From Alphaproteobacteria bacterium (lineage in GTDB: Bacteria > Pseudomonadota > Alphaproteobacteria > UBA828): a stretch of DNA of 36,720 nt. Under the pieces are notes generated by a model, which did not search any database, was not told the DNA's origin, and saw nothing but the letters and a program-made list of their open reading frames with translations. The DNA lies in contig JAJEEP010000078.1 in assembly GCA_022820945.1 (NCBI GenBank), positions 1-36,720 of the forward strand, written 5' to 3'. Made by a program: the position numbers and the translations under genes. Positions 15,392 through 22,404 of the stretch are shown one piece after another; position 1 is the stretch's first letter; every line of letters begins with the position of its first letter.

Positions 15392-16411
15392 ATGGAACTG
15401 GGCATCAGTATCAAGGGCGACCTCGATGTGCGCCGCACCATCGCCCTTGCCCACCAGGCCGAGGCCGCCGGCTTCGACTACATGTGGTTCGCGGATTCCC
15501 ACATCCTGTGGTCCGACATCTACACCCAGATGGCGGTCTGCCTGGACCACACGCGCCGCATCCGCGTCGGGCCGCTGGTGACCAATCCCAGGGTGCGCGA
15601 CTGGTCGGTGGCCGCGAGCATCTTCGCGCGTTTGGTCCAGATCGGCGATGGCCGGCTCGACGTGGCGGTGGGCCGCGGAGACAGCTCGGTGCGCGTCATG
15701 GGGCAGAGGCCCGCGACGCTCGCCCAGCTCACCGCCTTCTGCGACGCGCTCCGCACCATGCTGCGGGGCGAGGCCTGCGAATACGACGGCGCCCGTGGGC
15801 CGGTCCAGCTCGACTGGGCCGATCCCTATGACCTGCCCGTCTGGATTGCGGCCTACGGGCCGCGGGCGCTTGCCGCCGCCGGTGCGCACGGGGACGGGCT
15901 GGTGATCCAGCTTGCCGATCCGGGGCTCTGCCAATGGATGGCCGGTCAGGCGCTCGCGGCGCGCAAGGCGGCCGGCCTCGATGCGGCAGGATACCGCGTG
16001 CTCGCCTGCGCTCCGGCCTGGATCGGCGATCGCGAGACCGCTATCGCCCAGACGAGCTGGTTCCCCGCCGTGGTCGGCAACCATGTCGCCGACATCGTGG
16101 AGCGCCACGGCGCGGATACGGACCTGGTGCCGGAGAGCCTGACCGCTTTCATCGCCGCCCGCCGCGGGCGGGGTGCGGACGAAGGCTACGACTATCACCA
16201 GCACGCGGTCGCGGGCTCCGACAACGTGCACTATGTCACCGACGCCATCACCGAATCCTTCTGCCTGATCGGTCCCGCCGAGGCCCACGTGGAGAAGATC
16301 AGGGCGCTGGAGGCCGCCGGGGTCACGCAGTTCGCGCTCTACCTGATGACGGAAGAGCAGGAACGGCTGATCGCCGAGTACGCGGCCAAGGTGATTCCCC
16401 ACTTCCGTTGA
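15392..16411 (+). CDS. LLM-class flavin/F420-type oxidoreductase (TIGR03842-like)
   Basis: A 339-residue luciferase-like TIM-barrel protein. The order ELGISIKGD, AEAAGFDYMWFADSHILW, RIRVGPLVTNPRVRDW, GDGRLDVAVGRGDSSVRVMG and PVWIAAYGPRALAAAGAHGDG matches the family annotated TIGR03842, a group labelled F420-dependent by homology. Alphaproteobacteria usually do not make F420 in quantity, so FMN may be the real cofactor. I recall members near pyrimidine and hydantoin degradation genes, which fits the hydrolases here, but this is a weak link. The ATG at 15392 follows GAGGGGG. It is followed 21 bases later by the second pcm gene and is divergent from the NtaA-like monooxygenase. Confidence 0.82.
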   Translation: MELGISIKGDLDVRRTIALAHQAEAAGFDYMWFADSHILWSDIYTQMAVCLDHTRRIRVGPLVTNPRVRDWSVAASIFARLVQIGDGRLDVAVGRGDSSVRVMGQRPATLAQLTAFCDALRTMLRGEACEYDGARGPVQLDWADPYDLPVWIAAYGPRALAAAGAHGDGLVIQLADPGLCQWMAGQALAARKAAGLDAAGYRVLACAPAWIGDRETAIAQTSWFPAVVGNHVADIVERHGADTDLVPESLTAFIAARRGRGADEGYDYHQHAVAGSDNVHYVTDAITESFCLIGPAEAHVEKIRALEAAGVTQFALYLMTEEQERLIAEYAAKVIPHFR

Positions 16412-16432
16412 GCGGGGAGGGGAACGCGGCCG

Positions 16433-17113
16433 ATGCTCCGCCACCTGTTGGGAGCGAGCGCGACCGCCGACACCATGCTGGAGGCGATCGCGCGCGACGC
16501 GCGTGAGACCGGCGACAAGACCGGGCGGCCGGTCTTCAGCGATGCCGTCATGGAGGCCATGCGCACCGTGCCGCGCGCGGCCTTCGTGCCCGAGGCGGAG
16601 AAGGCGTTCGCCTACGAGAACAGGCCGCTCGCCATCGGCCACGGCCAGACCATTTCCCAACCCTTCATCGTCGCGTTGATGTCCGAGCTGCTCGATGTCG
16701 AGCCCGGCGCGCGCATCCTGGAGGTGGGCACCGGCTGCGGCTACCAGACCGCCGTCCTCTGCGCGCTGGGCGCCACCGTTTATTCGGTCGAGGTGGTCGC
16801 GCCGCTTGCGACAGCGGCAGCGGCGCGCCTCGCGGCGTTGGGCTTCGTGCGAGCCACGGTGCGTGCCGGCGACGGCCACGCAGGCTGGCCGGAGGAGGCG
16901 CCGTTCGACGGCATCATCGTCACCGCAGCGGCGCCGTCCGTCCCGGCAGCGCTGGCGGATCAGCTCAAGCCCGCGGGCTGTCTGGTCATCCCCGTGGGCC
17001 GCGTCGCCGCGACCCAACAGCTGCAGCGCGTCCGCAAGCTGGCCGACGGCCCGAGCGAGGCCAAGTCGCTACTGCCGGTGGCGTTCGTCCCGCTGACGCG
17101 GGGGCAGAGTTAG
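16433..17113 (+). CDS. Protein-L-isoaspartate O-methyltransferase-like, copy 2
   Basis: A 226-residue Pcm-family methyltransferase. It has GQTISQPFIVALMSELLDV, SAM motif I LEVGTGCGYQTAVLCALG, YSVEVVAPLATAAAARL, and the C-terminal LKPAGCLVIPVG. It is clearly paralogous to the protein at 6491-7195 but diverged: about half of the aligned positions appear to be the same. Position directly behind a catabolic oxidoreductase, rather than next to surE, raises the possibility that this copy methylates something other than damaged protein; this is inference. Spacing of 21 bases to the previous gene suggests co-transcription. Confidence 0.85.
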   Translation: MLRHLLGASATADTMLEAIARDARETGDKTGRPVFSDAVMEAMRTVPRAAFVPEAEKAFAYENRPLAIGHGQTISQPFIVALMSELLDVEPGARILEVGTGCGYQTAVLCALGATVYSVEVVAPLATAAAARLAALGFVRATVRAGDGHAGWPEEAPFDGIIVTAAAPSVPAALADQLKPAGCLVIPVGRVAATQQLQRVRKLADGPSEAKSLLPVAFVPLTRGQS

Positions 17114-17229
17114 AGCTTCTCCGTTTCACACAGGATCGCTCGCGCACTCGATCGCTCACGGCAGCCGACCTTCGGCCGGCGCCTCCGCGAGGGCGCCGCA
17201 TTCGCGGCGGGCCGCGGTCGCGGCCTATC

Positions 17230-17254
17230 GCGCGTCCGTCAAAGACAGACGCGC
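17230..17254. terminator. Stem-loop between converging genes
   Basis: GCGCGTCCGTC (17230-17240) pairs with GACAGACGCGC (17244-17254) at 10 of 11 positions around an AAA loop. It begins directly after the stop codon of the minus-strand cysteine hydrolase at 17256. The 142-base gap also holds a GGCGCC...GGCGCC element near 17178-17197. No T-run follows on either strand, so this is a terminator or 3'-stabilising hairpin by position rather than a textbook intrinsic terminator. Confidence 0.45.
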
Positions 17255-17255
17255 T

Positions 17256-17942
17256 CTACCGCTCTTCGAACGGCTCCAGGTCGGCGAGGTAGGCGAGAAC
17301 GCGCTCGAGCGGCTCGACGTCGCAATACTTCATGTCGAGCTCGAAGAGGTTCCACTCGATGGCCGCGGGCACGCGGTCGCCCACGCACTCGCGCACGACC
17401 ACAGTGCGGAAGCCCTCGCCCAGCGCATCCTCCACGGTGTGCCTGACGCAGCTCGCCATGGTGACGCCGGTGCAGATCAGCGTGTCGATGCCGCCGGCGC
17501 GCAGGATGCCGCCGAGGTGGGTGCCGGCAAAGGCGCTCGGACGTTTCTTGACGATCAGCGTGTCGAAGCCGTCCTCCAGTGCGACGCGGTCGTCGATCTC
17601 GGTCGCGGGGGTTCCGATCATCAGGTCCTCGAAAGGCTTCTTGAGCGGGAAGGCGCCCATGTCGAAGCGGCTGCAGAACGCGGTGGTGGTGTAGACGATC
17701 GGAATCCGCTTGGCGCGGGCGGCCGCGAGCAGGCGCTGCACGCCGGGGATGATCCGCTCGTCCATGTCATCGCAAGAGAAACGATAGCCCGGCCGGGTCC
17801 AGGCGTTGGCGAGGTCGATATTGAGGAGCGCGGGCCGCGTGCCGAAGCCCGAGCGCTGGTTCCAGCCGCGATTCTTGTAGAGTCCGGAATCGCCGGAAAA
17901 GATGGTGTCGAGCGCCTCGCGGACCTTGTCATCCAGCGGCAT
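17256..17942 (-). CDS. Isochorismatase-fold cysteine hydrolase (N-carbamoylsarcosine amidase-like)
   Basis: A 228-residue hydrolase with the family's Asp-Lys-Cys triad: Asp43 in LLNIDLANAW, Lys132/133 in VKKRPSAFAGT and Cys165 in TGVTMASCVRHT. The AFAGT and C-terminal GDR blocks and the long N-terminal lead resemble N-carbamoylsarcosine amidases and related carbamoyl or amide hydrolases rather than true isochorismatases. The likely reaction is hydrolysis of a carbamoyl or primary amide group, releasing ammonia. It is the last gene of a tight four-gene operon, 46 bases behind an amidase, so it may perform the last deamidation of a pathway. The name of the substrate remains open. Confidence 0.85.
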   Translation of the reverse strand: MPLDDKVREALDTIFSGDSGLYKNRGWNQRSGFGTRPALLNIDLANAWTRPGYRFSCDDMDERIIPGVQRLLAAARAKRIPIVYTTTAFCSRFDMGAFPLKKPFEDLMIGTPATEIDDRVALEDGFDTLIVKKRPSAFAGTHLGGILRAGGIDTLICTGVTMASCVRHTVEDALGEGFRTVVVRECVGDRVPAAIEWNLFELDMKYCDVEPLERVLAYLADLEPFEER

Positions 17943-17988
17943 CGCCGCCTCCCTCGTTGTGCGCCCAGCGGCGGGCCGGCGGTGCAGG

Positions 17989-19383
17989 CTACGCCAGAGG
18001 CGGCTGTCGGTCGGCCCAGGGTGCCGCCTGCTCGAAGGCGGCGGCGGCGCGCAGAATGTCCACCTCGCGGTTGATGCCCGCGACCATCTGCAGGCCGACC
18101 GGGAGCCCGGCAGAGGTAAAGCCTGCCGGGATCGAGGCTGCCGGCTGGCCGGTCAGGTTGAAGGGATAAGTGTAGTAGACCCAGGAGACGATGTTGCGCG
18201 CACTCTGCCCCGGCGGCGTGTCGTGGCCCACGTCGAAGGCGGCGCACGGCAGGGTCGGCGAGAGCAGCAGGTCGTAGCGCTCGAAGAATTGACGCATGCG
18301 CTCGCGGAACTCGTAGCGGGCGAAGAGCTGGTCGAAGTACGCCACCATCGAGCGGTCGAGCCCGCCGCTCAGTGTCTCGATCACGGCCGAATCCAGCTCT
18401 TCCGGCCTCTCCGCCATGACGCCCTTCAGCTTGGTGCCGATGCCGCCATAGAACTCCGCCATCCAGATCTCGACCGGGTCTTCGCCGAGCGCGTCCTCCA
18501 CCAGTTCGACCGTGCACCCAAGCGCCTCGAAGCGCCGGGCGGCCGACTCGCAGAGCGCAACGATCTCGGGCTCGGGCTCGGCGTAGCCCAAGGTGGGACT
18601 CCAGGCGATGCGCAGGTCAGCCCTGCCCCCATCGCAGGCGGCGAGAAAGTCCGGCACAGGCTCGGCCACGCCGAAGGCATCGCGCCGGTCGTGGCCCGCC
18701 ATGACGCCGAGCAGCAGGGCTGCGTCCCGCACCGTGCGCGCGATCGCGCCCACGTGGGCTAGGGTGGGTGCCGCCGAGACCGGGAACACCGGCACGCGCG
18801 CGAACTGTCCCTTGATGCCGAAGAGACCGCAGAGCGCAGAGGGAATGCGCACGGAGCCGCCGCCATCGGTGCAGACCGCGAAGGGCGTGAGCCCGGCGGC
18901 GACGCTCGCGGCCCCGCCACCGCTGGAGCCGCCGGACGTCTTCGCCAGGTTCCACGGGTTGCGGGTGATCCCGGTGAGCGGGCTGTCGCAGACCGCCTTG
19001 CAGCCGAACTCGCTGGTGGTGGACTTGCCGACGATGCAGCCGCCGGCCGCCCTGACGCGCTCCACCGCAGGCGCGTCGAAGTCCACCACGTTGTCGGCGA
19101 AGGGCCGGGAGCCGAAGGTCCAGGGCACGCCCGCCATCGCCACCAGGTCCTTGACCGAGGTGGGGAGGCCGGCGATGGCGCCGCCTTCGCCCTTCGCGAT
19201 TGCACGCTCCGCTTCGCGTGCGGCTTCCAGCGCGACCTCCGGCGTGCGGGTGACGAAGGCGTTGATCTGGGGCTCCAGCGCCTCCTGACGGCTGAGCGTG
19301 TCCTCCACCAGCTCGACCGGCGAGATGTCGCGTGCCACCAGCAGGCCCTTGAGTTCTGCCGCCGTCATGTACGCAAAGCTCAT
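17989..19383 (-). CDS. Amidase-signature family amidase
   Basis: A 464-residue amidase with the complete Ser-cisSer-Lys machinery: Lys78 in GLPTSVKDL, the serine pair 153/154 in TSGGSSGGGAASV and the nucleophile Ser177 in DGGGSVRIPS. The glycine-serine-rich signature and the C-terminal GLPVGLQMVAG are intact, and the length is typical. Such enzymes hydrolyse carboxamides, including allophanate, malonamate and ring-derived amides. The protein shows no allophanate-specific C-terminal domain, and a broad-specificity amidase is the safest label. It lies 25 bases after the CobW gene. An amidase next to a CobW-type GTPase recalls iron-type nitrile hydratase operons, but no nitrile hydratase subunit is present. 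Confidence 0.9.
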   Translation of the reverse strand: MSFAYMTAAELKGLLVARDISPVELVEDTLSRQEALEPQINAFVTRTPEVALEAAREAERAIAKGEGGAIAGLPTSVKDLVAMAGVPWTFGSRPFADNVVDFDAPAVERVRAAGGCIVGKSTTSEFGCKAVCDSPLTGITRNPWNLAKTSGGSSGGGAASVAAGLTPFAVCTDGGGSVRIPSALCGLFGIKGQFARVPVFPVSAAPTLAHVGAIARTVRDAALLLGVMAGHDRRDAFGVAEPVPDFLAACDGGRADLRIAWSPTLGYAEPEPEIVALCESAARRFEALGCTVELVEDALGEDPVEIWMAEFYGGIGTKLKGVMAERPEELDSAVIETLSGGLDRSMVAYFDQLFARYEFRERMRQFFERYDLLLSPTLPCAAFDVGHDTPPGQSARNIVSWVYYTYPFNLTGQPAASIPAGFTSAGLPVGLQMVAGINREVDILRAAAAFEQAAPWADRQPPLA

Positions 19384-19408
19384 GGCTGGCTCCTGCTCGG
19401 GTGGTCGC

Positions 19409-20497
19409 TCAGATGGCGCCGAGGCCGCGGTCGAGCGTAGTCTCGCGCTTCGCCACGCAGGCCGCGAAGCGTTCCTCCATCGTCGCTCGGTCGAGGTCGC
19501 GGCCGATCACCACGATCCGCGTCGTCACCTCGCCGCGCGGCCAGGCTTCGGCGTAGGTCGGCGGGCTGAAGGTGGCCTGCACGCCCTGGATGATGACCGG
19601 CTTCTCGACATTCTGGAAATGCACCATGCCCTTCACGCGGAAGAGGTCCTCGCCCTTCTCCTCCGTGAGCTCCAGGAAGAAGCGGAGCAGCGCGTTCCAC
19701 TCCAGCGGCTCACGGGTTTGCAGGCAGACCGCGCCAACGCCCGGCGTGTGGACATGATTGTCATGGCCGCGATCGTCGTGGGCGTCGTCGTCGGAAGCCG
19801 GCCTGTCCGCGCCGATCCAGGCGCCCACCATGTCGTCGCGCCGCTTGGGCTCGAACAGGTCGAGGTCGAGCAGCCGGTCCACCGGCAGCGCGCCGTGCGT
19901 GGTGACCTCCTTCACCGAGAAGGGGTTGAGGCGTTCGACCGCCGCCACGGCGTGCGCGAACTCCTCGTCGTCCACCAGGTCGCGCTTGTTGAAGATCAGC
20001 TTGTCGGCGATGGCGATCTGCTTCTGCGCCTCCGGCGAGCGCGTGATCTGGCCGGTCACGTGCTTCAGGTCCACCACCGTCAGCACCGCGTCGAGGCGGA
20101 AGGTGAGGTCGAGCTTCATGTCCGTGTAGAAGAGCCGGGCCAGCGGCGAGGGGTCGGCGATTCCCGTGGTCTCGATCACGATCTTGTCGAAGTCCACCTG
20201 TGGCTCCGCGAGCCCCACCTTGCGCATGAAGAGCCGGTTGAGCCCGTCCATCAAATCGCCCTGGGCGGCGCAGCAGATGCAGCCGTTGGTGAGTTCCAGC
20301 ATGTCCTCGTTGGCGCGGGCGATGAGGTCGCCGTCGATCCCGATTTCGCCGAACTCGTTGACGATGACCGCGATCTTGCCGGCGTCCGGCGCGCTGAGCA
20401 GCCGGTTCACCAGCGTGGTCTTGCCGGCGCCCAGGAAGCCCGTGAGCAGGGTGATGGGGATGCGCTCGTCGACCGAGCGGTCGTCGATACGGGTCAT
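19409..20497 (-). CDS. CobW/COG0523-family GTPase, putative metallochaperone
   Basis: A 362-residue G3E GTPase. It has Walker A GFLGAGKTT (from residue 20), the metal-binding GCICC motif (Cys73, Cys75, Cys76), IETTGIADPSPLA, and NKRDLVDD for guanine recognition. An Asp/His-rich stretch, DDDAHDDRGHDNHVH, follows the GTPase domain, and then comes a CobW C-terminal domain. COG0523 proteins deliver zinc, cobalt or iron to client enzymes. The loop histidines are a likely additional metal reservoir. It is placed between a cyclase-type metallohydrolase and an amidase, 38 and 25 bases from them. The simplest idea is that it metallates the cyclase, or the divergent amidohydrolase, but the client is not shown by sequence. 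The ATG at 20497 is preferred. Confidence 0.88.
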   Translation of the reverse strand: MTRIDDRSVDERIPITLLTGFLGAGKTTLVNRLLSAPDAGKIAVIVNEFGEIGIDGDLIARANEDMLELTNGCICCAAQGDLMDGLNRLFMRKVGLAEPQVDFDKIVIETTGIADPSPLARLFYTDMKLDLTFRLDAVLTVVDLKHVTGQITRSPEAQKQIAIADKLIFNKRDLVDDEEFAHAVAAVERLNPFSVKEVTTHGALPVDRLLDLDLFEPKRRDDMVGAWIGADRPASDDDAHDDRGHDNHVHTPGVGAVCLQTREPLEWNALLRFFLELTEEKGEDLFRVKGMVHFQNVEKPVIIQGVQATFSPPTYAEAWPRGEVTTRIVVIGRDLDRATMEERFAACVAKRETTLDRGLGAI

Positions 20498-20535
20498 CGG
20501 CGCCTCACTCGGCGCCAAGCGCAGGCGCGCGCGAT

Positions 20536-21240
20536 CTATTCGTCGAGGATCGCCCAGGCGCGGACCGGCGCGCCGCTGCCGTTGCCGATCTTGATCGGCG
20601 GTCCGTAGAACATGAACTCGCCCTTGCCGATCAGCTCTTCCAGGTTGATCAGCCACTCGTAGTGGGCGATGCCGCGGTCGCGGCAGACCCGGTGGTTGGG
20701 GAAGAGGTTGTCCGACGGCTTGTCGGTGGACGGGCCTTCGACGCCATGCAACTTGGAGCCTCGGTCGGCCAGCCAATGGGTCGCCTCGGCGGTGATGCCG
20801 GGGTTGCTCCACACCGATTTCACGTCGGGGTAGTGGCGATTGTGGAGGCCCGTGTTGAGCAGCACGATGTGGCCGTCCACCTTGACGCCGCCCTTCTCCT
20901 CCGCTTGCTCGAAGTCCGCCACGTCGATGTCGCCGAGGTCGGGGATGTGGGTCAGGTCCCAGCAGACCGCCTTGCCCATGAACATGTCGAGCGGCATCTG
21001 GTCCACCGGCGCGCCCTCCGGATTGACGTGATAGAAGGCGTCCACGTGGGTGCCGATGTGGTCGATCATGCCCATGTAGGTGGTGGCAAACGAGAGCCTG
21101 TCATCCTCGACGCCCAGGAAGAACTGCTCGCGGGTCTGCTCGTGGGTGTAGTGGGGCACGATGACCGGGCGCTGGAACAGCTTGTGCGCCGGCATGTTGT
21201 CGGTCAGCGTCAACGTCAGGTCGACCATCCGCTCGGCCAT
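20536..21240 (-). CDS. Cyclase-family metal-dependent hydrolase (kynurenine formamidase/isatin hydrolase fold)
   Basis: A 234-residue protein of the cyclase family (COG1878). It carries the metal-binding motif HIGTHVDAFYH (HxGTHxDxxxH), followed by GHIVLLNTGL, WLADRGSKLHGVEGPSTD and ending in the FYGPPIKI strand. Kynurenine formamidases, isatin hydrolases and some lactone or cyclic imide hydrolases share this motif. The proline seen in kynurenine formamidase (HxGTHxDxPxH) is Phe here, which argues against simple tryptophan breakdown. It leads the operon, starting 143 bases from a divergent amidohydrolase. A strong GGGG sequence precedes the ATG at 21240. I expect it to open a cyclic amide, imide or lactone in the cytoplasm. 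Confidence 0.85.
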   Translation of the reverse strand: MAERMVDLTLTLTDNMPAHKLFQRPVIVPHYTHEQTREQFFLGVEDDRLSFATTYMGMIDHIGTHVDAFYHVNPEGAPVDQMPLDMFMGKAVCWDLTHIPDLGDIDVADFEQAEEKGGVKVDGHIVLLNTGLHNRHYPDVKSVWSNPGITAEATHWLADRGSKLHGVEGPSTDKPSDNLFPNHRVCRDRGIAHYEWLINLEELIGKGEFMFYGPPIKIGNGSGAPVRAWAILDE

Positions 21241-21383
21241 CCCCTGATCCCCCTTGTCGTTCCGCGTCGCCGCAAGCTTATCAGCGGCGCTGGGTGGGCG
21301 CCACAGCGCCGCCCGCATCGCGGCTTGTATTTGGCGGGCGGCGGGCTACCCTCGCCCTCGGTCGCAGCCGAAGGGAGCACGAG
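21241..21383. promoter_or_regulatory. Divergent region between the cyclase and amidohydrolase genes
   Basis: 143 bases that must serve two operons. AAGGGAG at about 21371-21377 is the plus-strand ribosome binding site. A short inverted GC element (GGCGCTGGGTGGGCGCC, about 21286-21302) could be an operator or leader hairpin. I see no convincing consensus promoter. Confidence 0.35.
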
Positions 21384-22382
21384 ATGTACAGGACCAGCGA
21401 CGGGGAGGAGCTGTTCGTCGTCGACGGGCACACCCACTTCTGGGATGCCGCGCCGGCCAACCAGCGCAACATCCACGGCAAGCAGTTCATCGACTGCTTC
21501 TACGCCTACCACAGCGCGCTCAGCCCCGAGCAGGAGGTCTGGCCCAAGGAGAAGTTCGAGAAGTACGACGCGGAGACGATGGTCCGCGACCTCTTCGTCG
21601 ACGGGCCGGTGGATATGGCGATCATCCAGCCGACCTACCTCAAGGAGTTCTATATCGAGGGCTTCAACACCACCGAGCAGAACGCCGTCATCACGCAGGC
21701 GCACCCGGACCGCTTCATCCTCAACGGCTCGTTCGATCCGCGCGAGGGCACGGCTGCGCTGGAGCACCTCCACGCGCTGAAGGAAGCCTACGGCATCAGG
21801 GGCGTGAAGCTCTACACGGCGGAATGGCGCGGCGCCTCGCGCGGCTGGCGGCTCAACGACACCGAGGCCTATCGCTGCTTCGAGCTCTGCGAAAAGCTCG
21901 GCATCACCAACATGCACGTCCACAAGGGGCCGACCATCACGCCGTTGGCCAAGGACGCCTTCGACTGCCACGACGTGGACTACGCGGCGACCGACTTCCC
22001 CAACCTCAATTTCATCGTCGAGCACGTCGGCCTGCCGCGCCTCGACGACTTCTGCTGGATCGCCGTGCAGGAGGAGAACGTCTGGGGCGGGCTTGCGGTG
22101 GTGATGCCGTTCATGCACGCGCGCCCGCGCTATTTCGCGGAGGTGATCGCCGAGCTGCTCTTCTGGGTGGGCGAGGACAAGCTCACCTTTGCCAGCGACT
22201 ACGCCATCTGGACGCCCAAGTGGCTGGTGGAGAAGTTCTGGGCATTCGAGCTGCCGGAGGACATCAAGCAGGAGCGCGGCGTCGACCTCACGCCCGAGGT
22301 CAAGCGGAAGATCCTGGGGCTCAACGCGGCCCGGCTCTACGACATCGATATCGACGCGGCCAAGGCGAAGCTCTGGAGCTAG
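21384..22382 (+). CDS. Amidohydrolase family 2 (ACMSD-like) metal-dependent hydrolase/decarboxylase
   Basis: A 332-residue TIM-barrel amidohydrolase of the ACMSD-related group. The metal-binding pattern is visible: His16 and His18 in DGHTHFWD, a histidine in MHVHKGPT, another in IVEHVGLPR, and an aspartate in FASDYAIW. ACMSD-like enzymes hydrolyse or decarboxylate aromatic or cyclic acids without cofactor. I recall close relatives encoded next to the structural genes of soluble di-iron monooxygenases of propane and phenol oxidation, together with a DUF59 protein. The same pair occurs here without any monooxygenase gene. It has a good ribosome binding site (AAGGGAG) and is 22 bases from the next gene. 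Confidence 0.85.
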   Translation: MYRTSDGEELFVVDGHTHFWDAAPANQRNIHGKQFIDCFYAYHSALSPEQEVWPKEKFEKYDAETMVRDLFVDGPVDMAIIQPTYLKEFYIEGFNTTEQNAVITQAHPDRFILNGSFDPREGTAALEHLHALKEAYGIRGVKLYTAEWRGASRGWRLNDTEAYRCFELCEKLGITNMHVHKGPTITPLAKDAFDCHDVDYAATDFPNLNFIVEHVGLPRLDDFCWIAVQEENVWGGLAVVMPFMHARPRYFAEVIAELLFWVGEDKLTFASDYAIWTPKWLVEKFWAFELPEDIKQERGVDLTPEVKRKILGLNAARLYDIDIDAAKAKLWS

Positions 22383-22404
22383 GCCGGCGCGGCGGGCGCG
22401 AGCC

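Noticed and set aside
15353-17017. A 554-codon minus-strand open frame opposite the LLM oxidoreductase and second pcm
   Set aside because: Low-complexity composition with no recognisable motif, and both plus-strand genes are well supported with ribosome binding sites.
17989-20497. Nitrile hydratase activator plus amidase operon
   Set aside because: The CobW-amidase pair recalls such operons, but no nitrile hydratase alpha or beta subunit (no CxxCSC metal motif) is encoded in the window.
20536-22382. Kynurenine formamidase plus ACMSD, as a tryptophan breakdown cluster
   Set aside because: The proline of the formamidase motif is absent and the accompanying dioxygenase, kynureninase and monooxygenase genes are missing.
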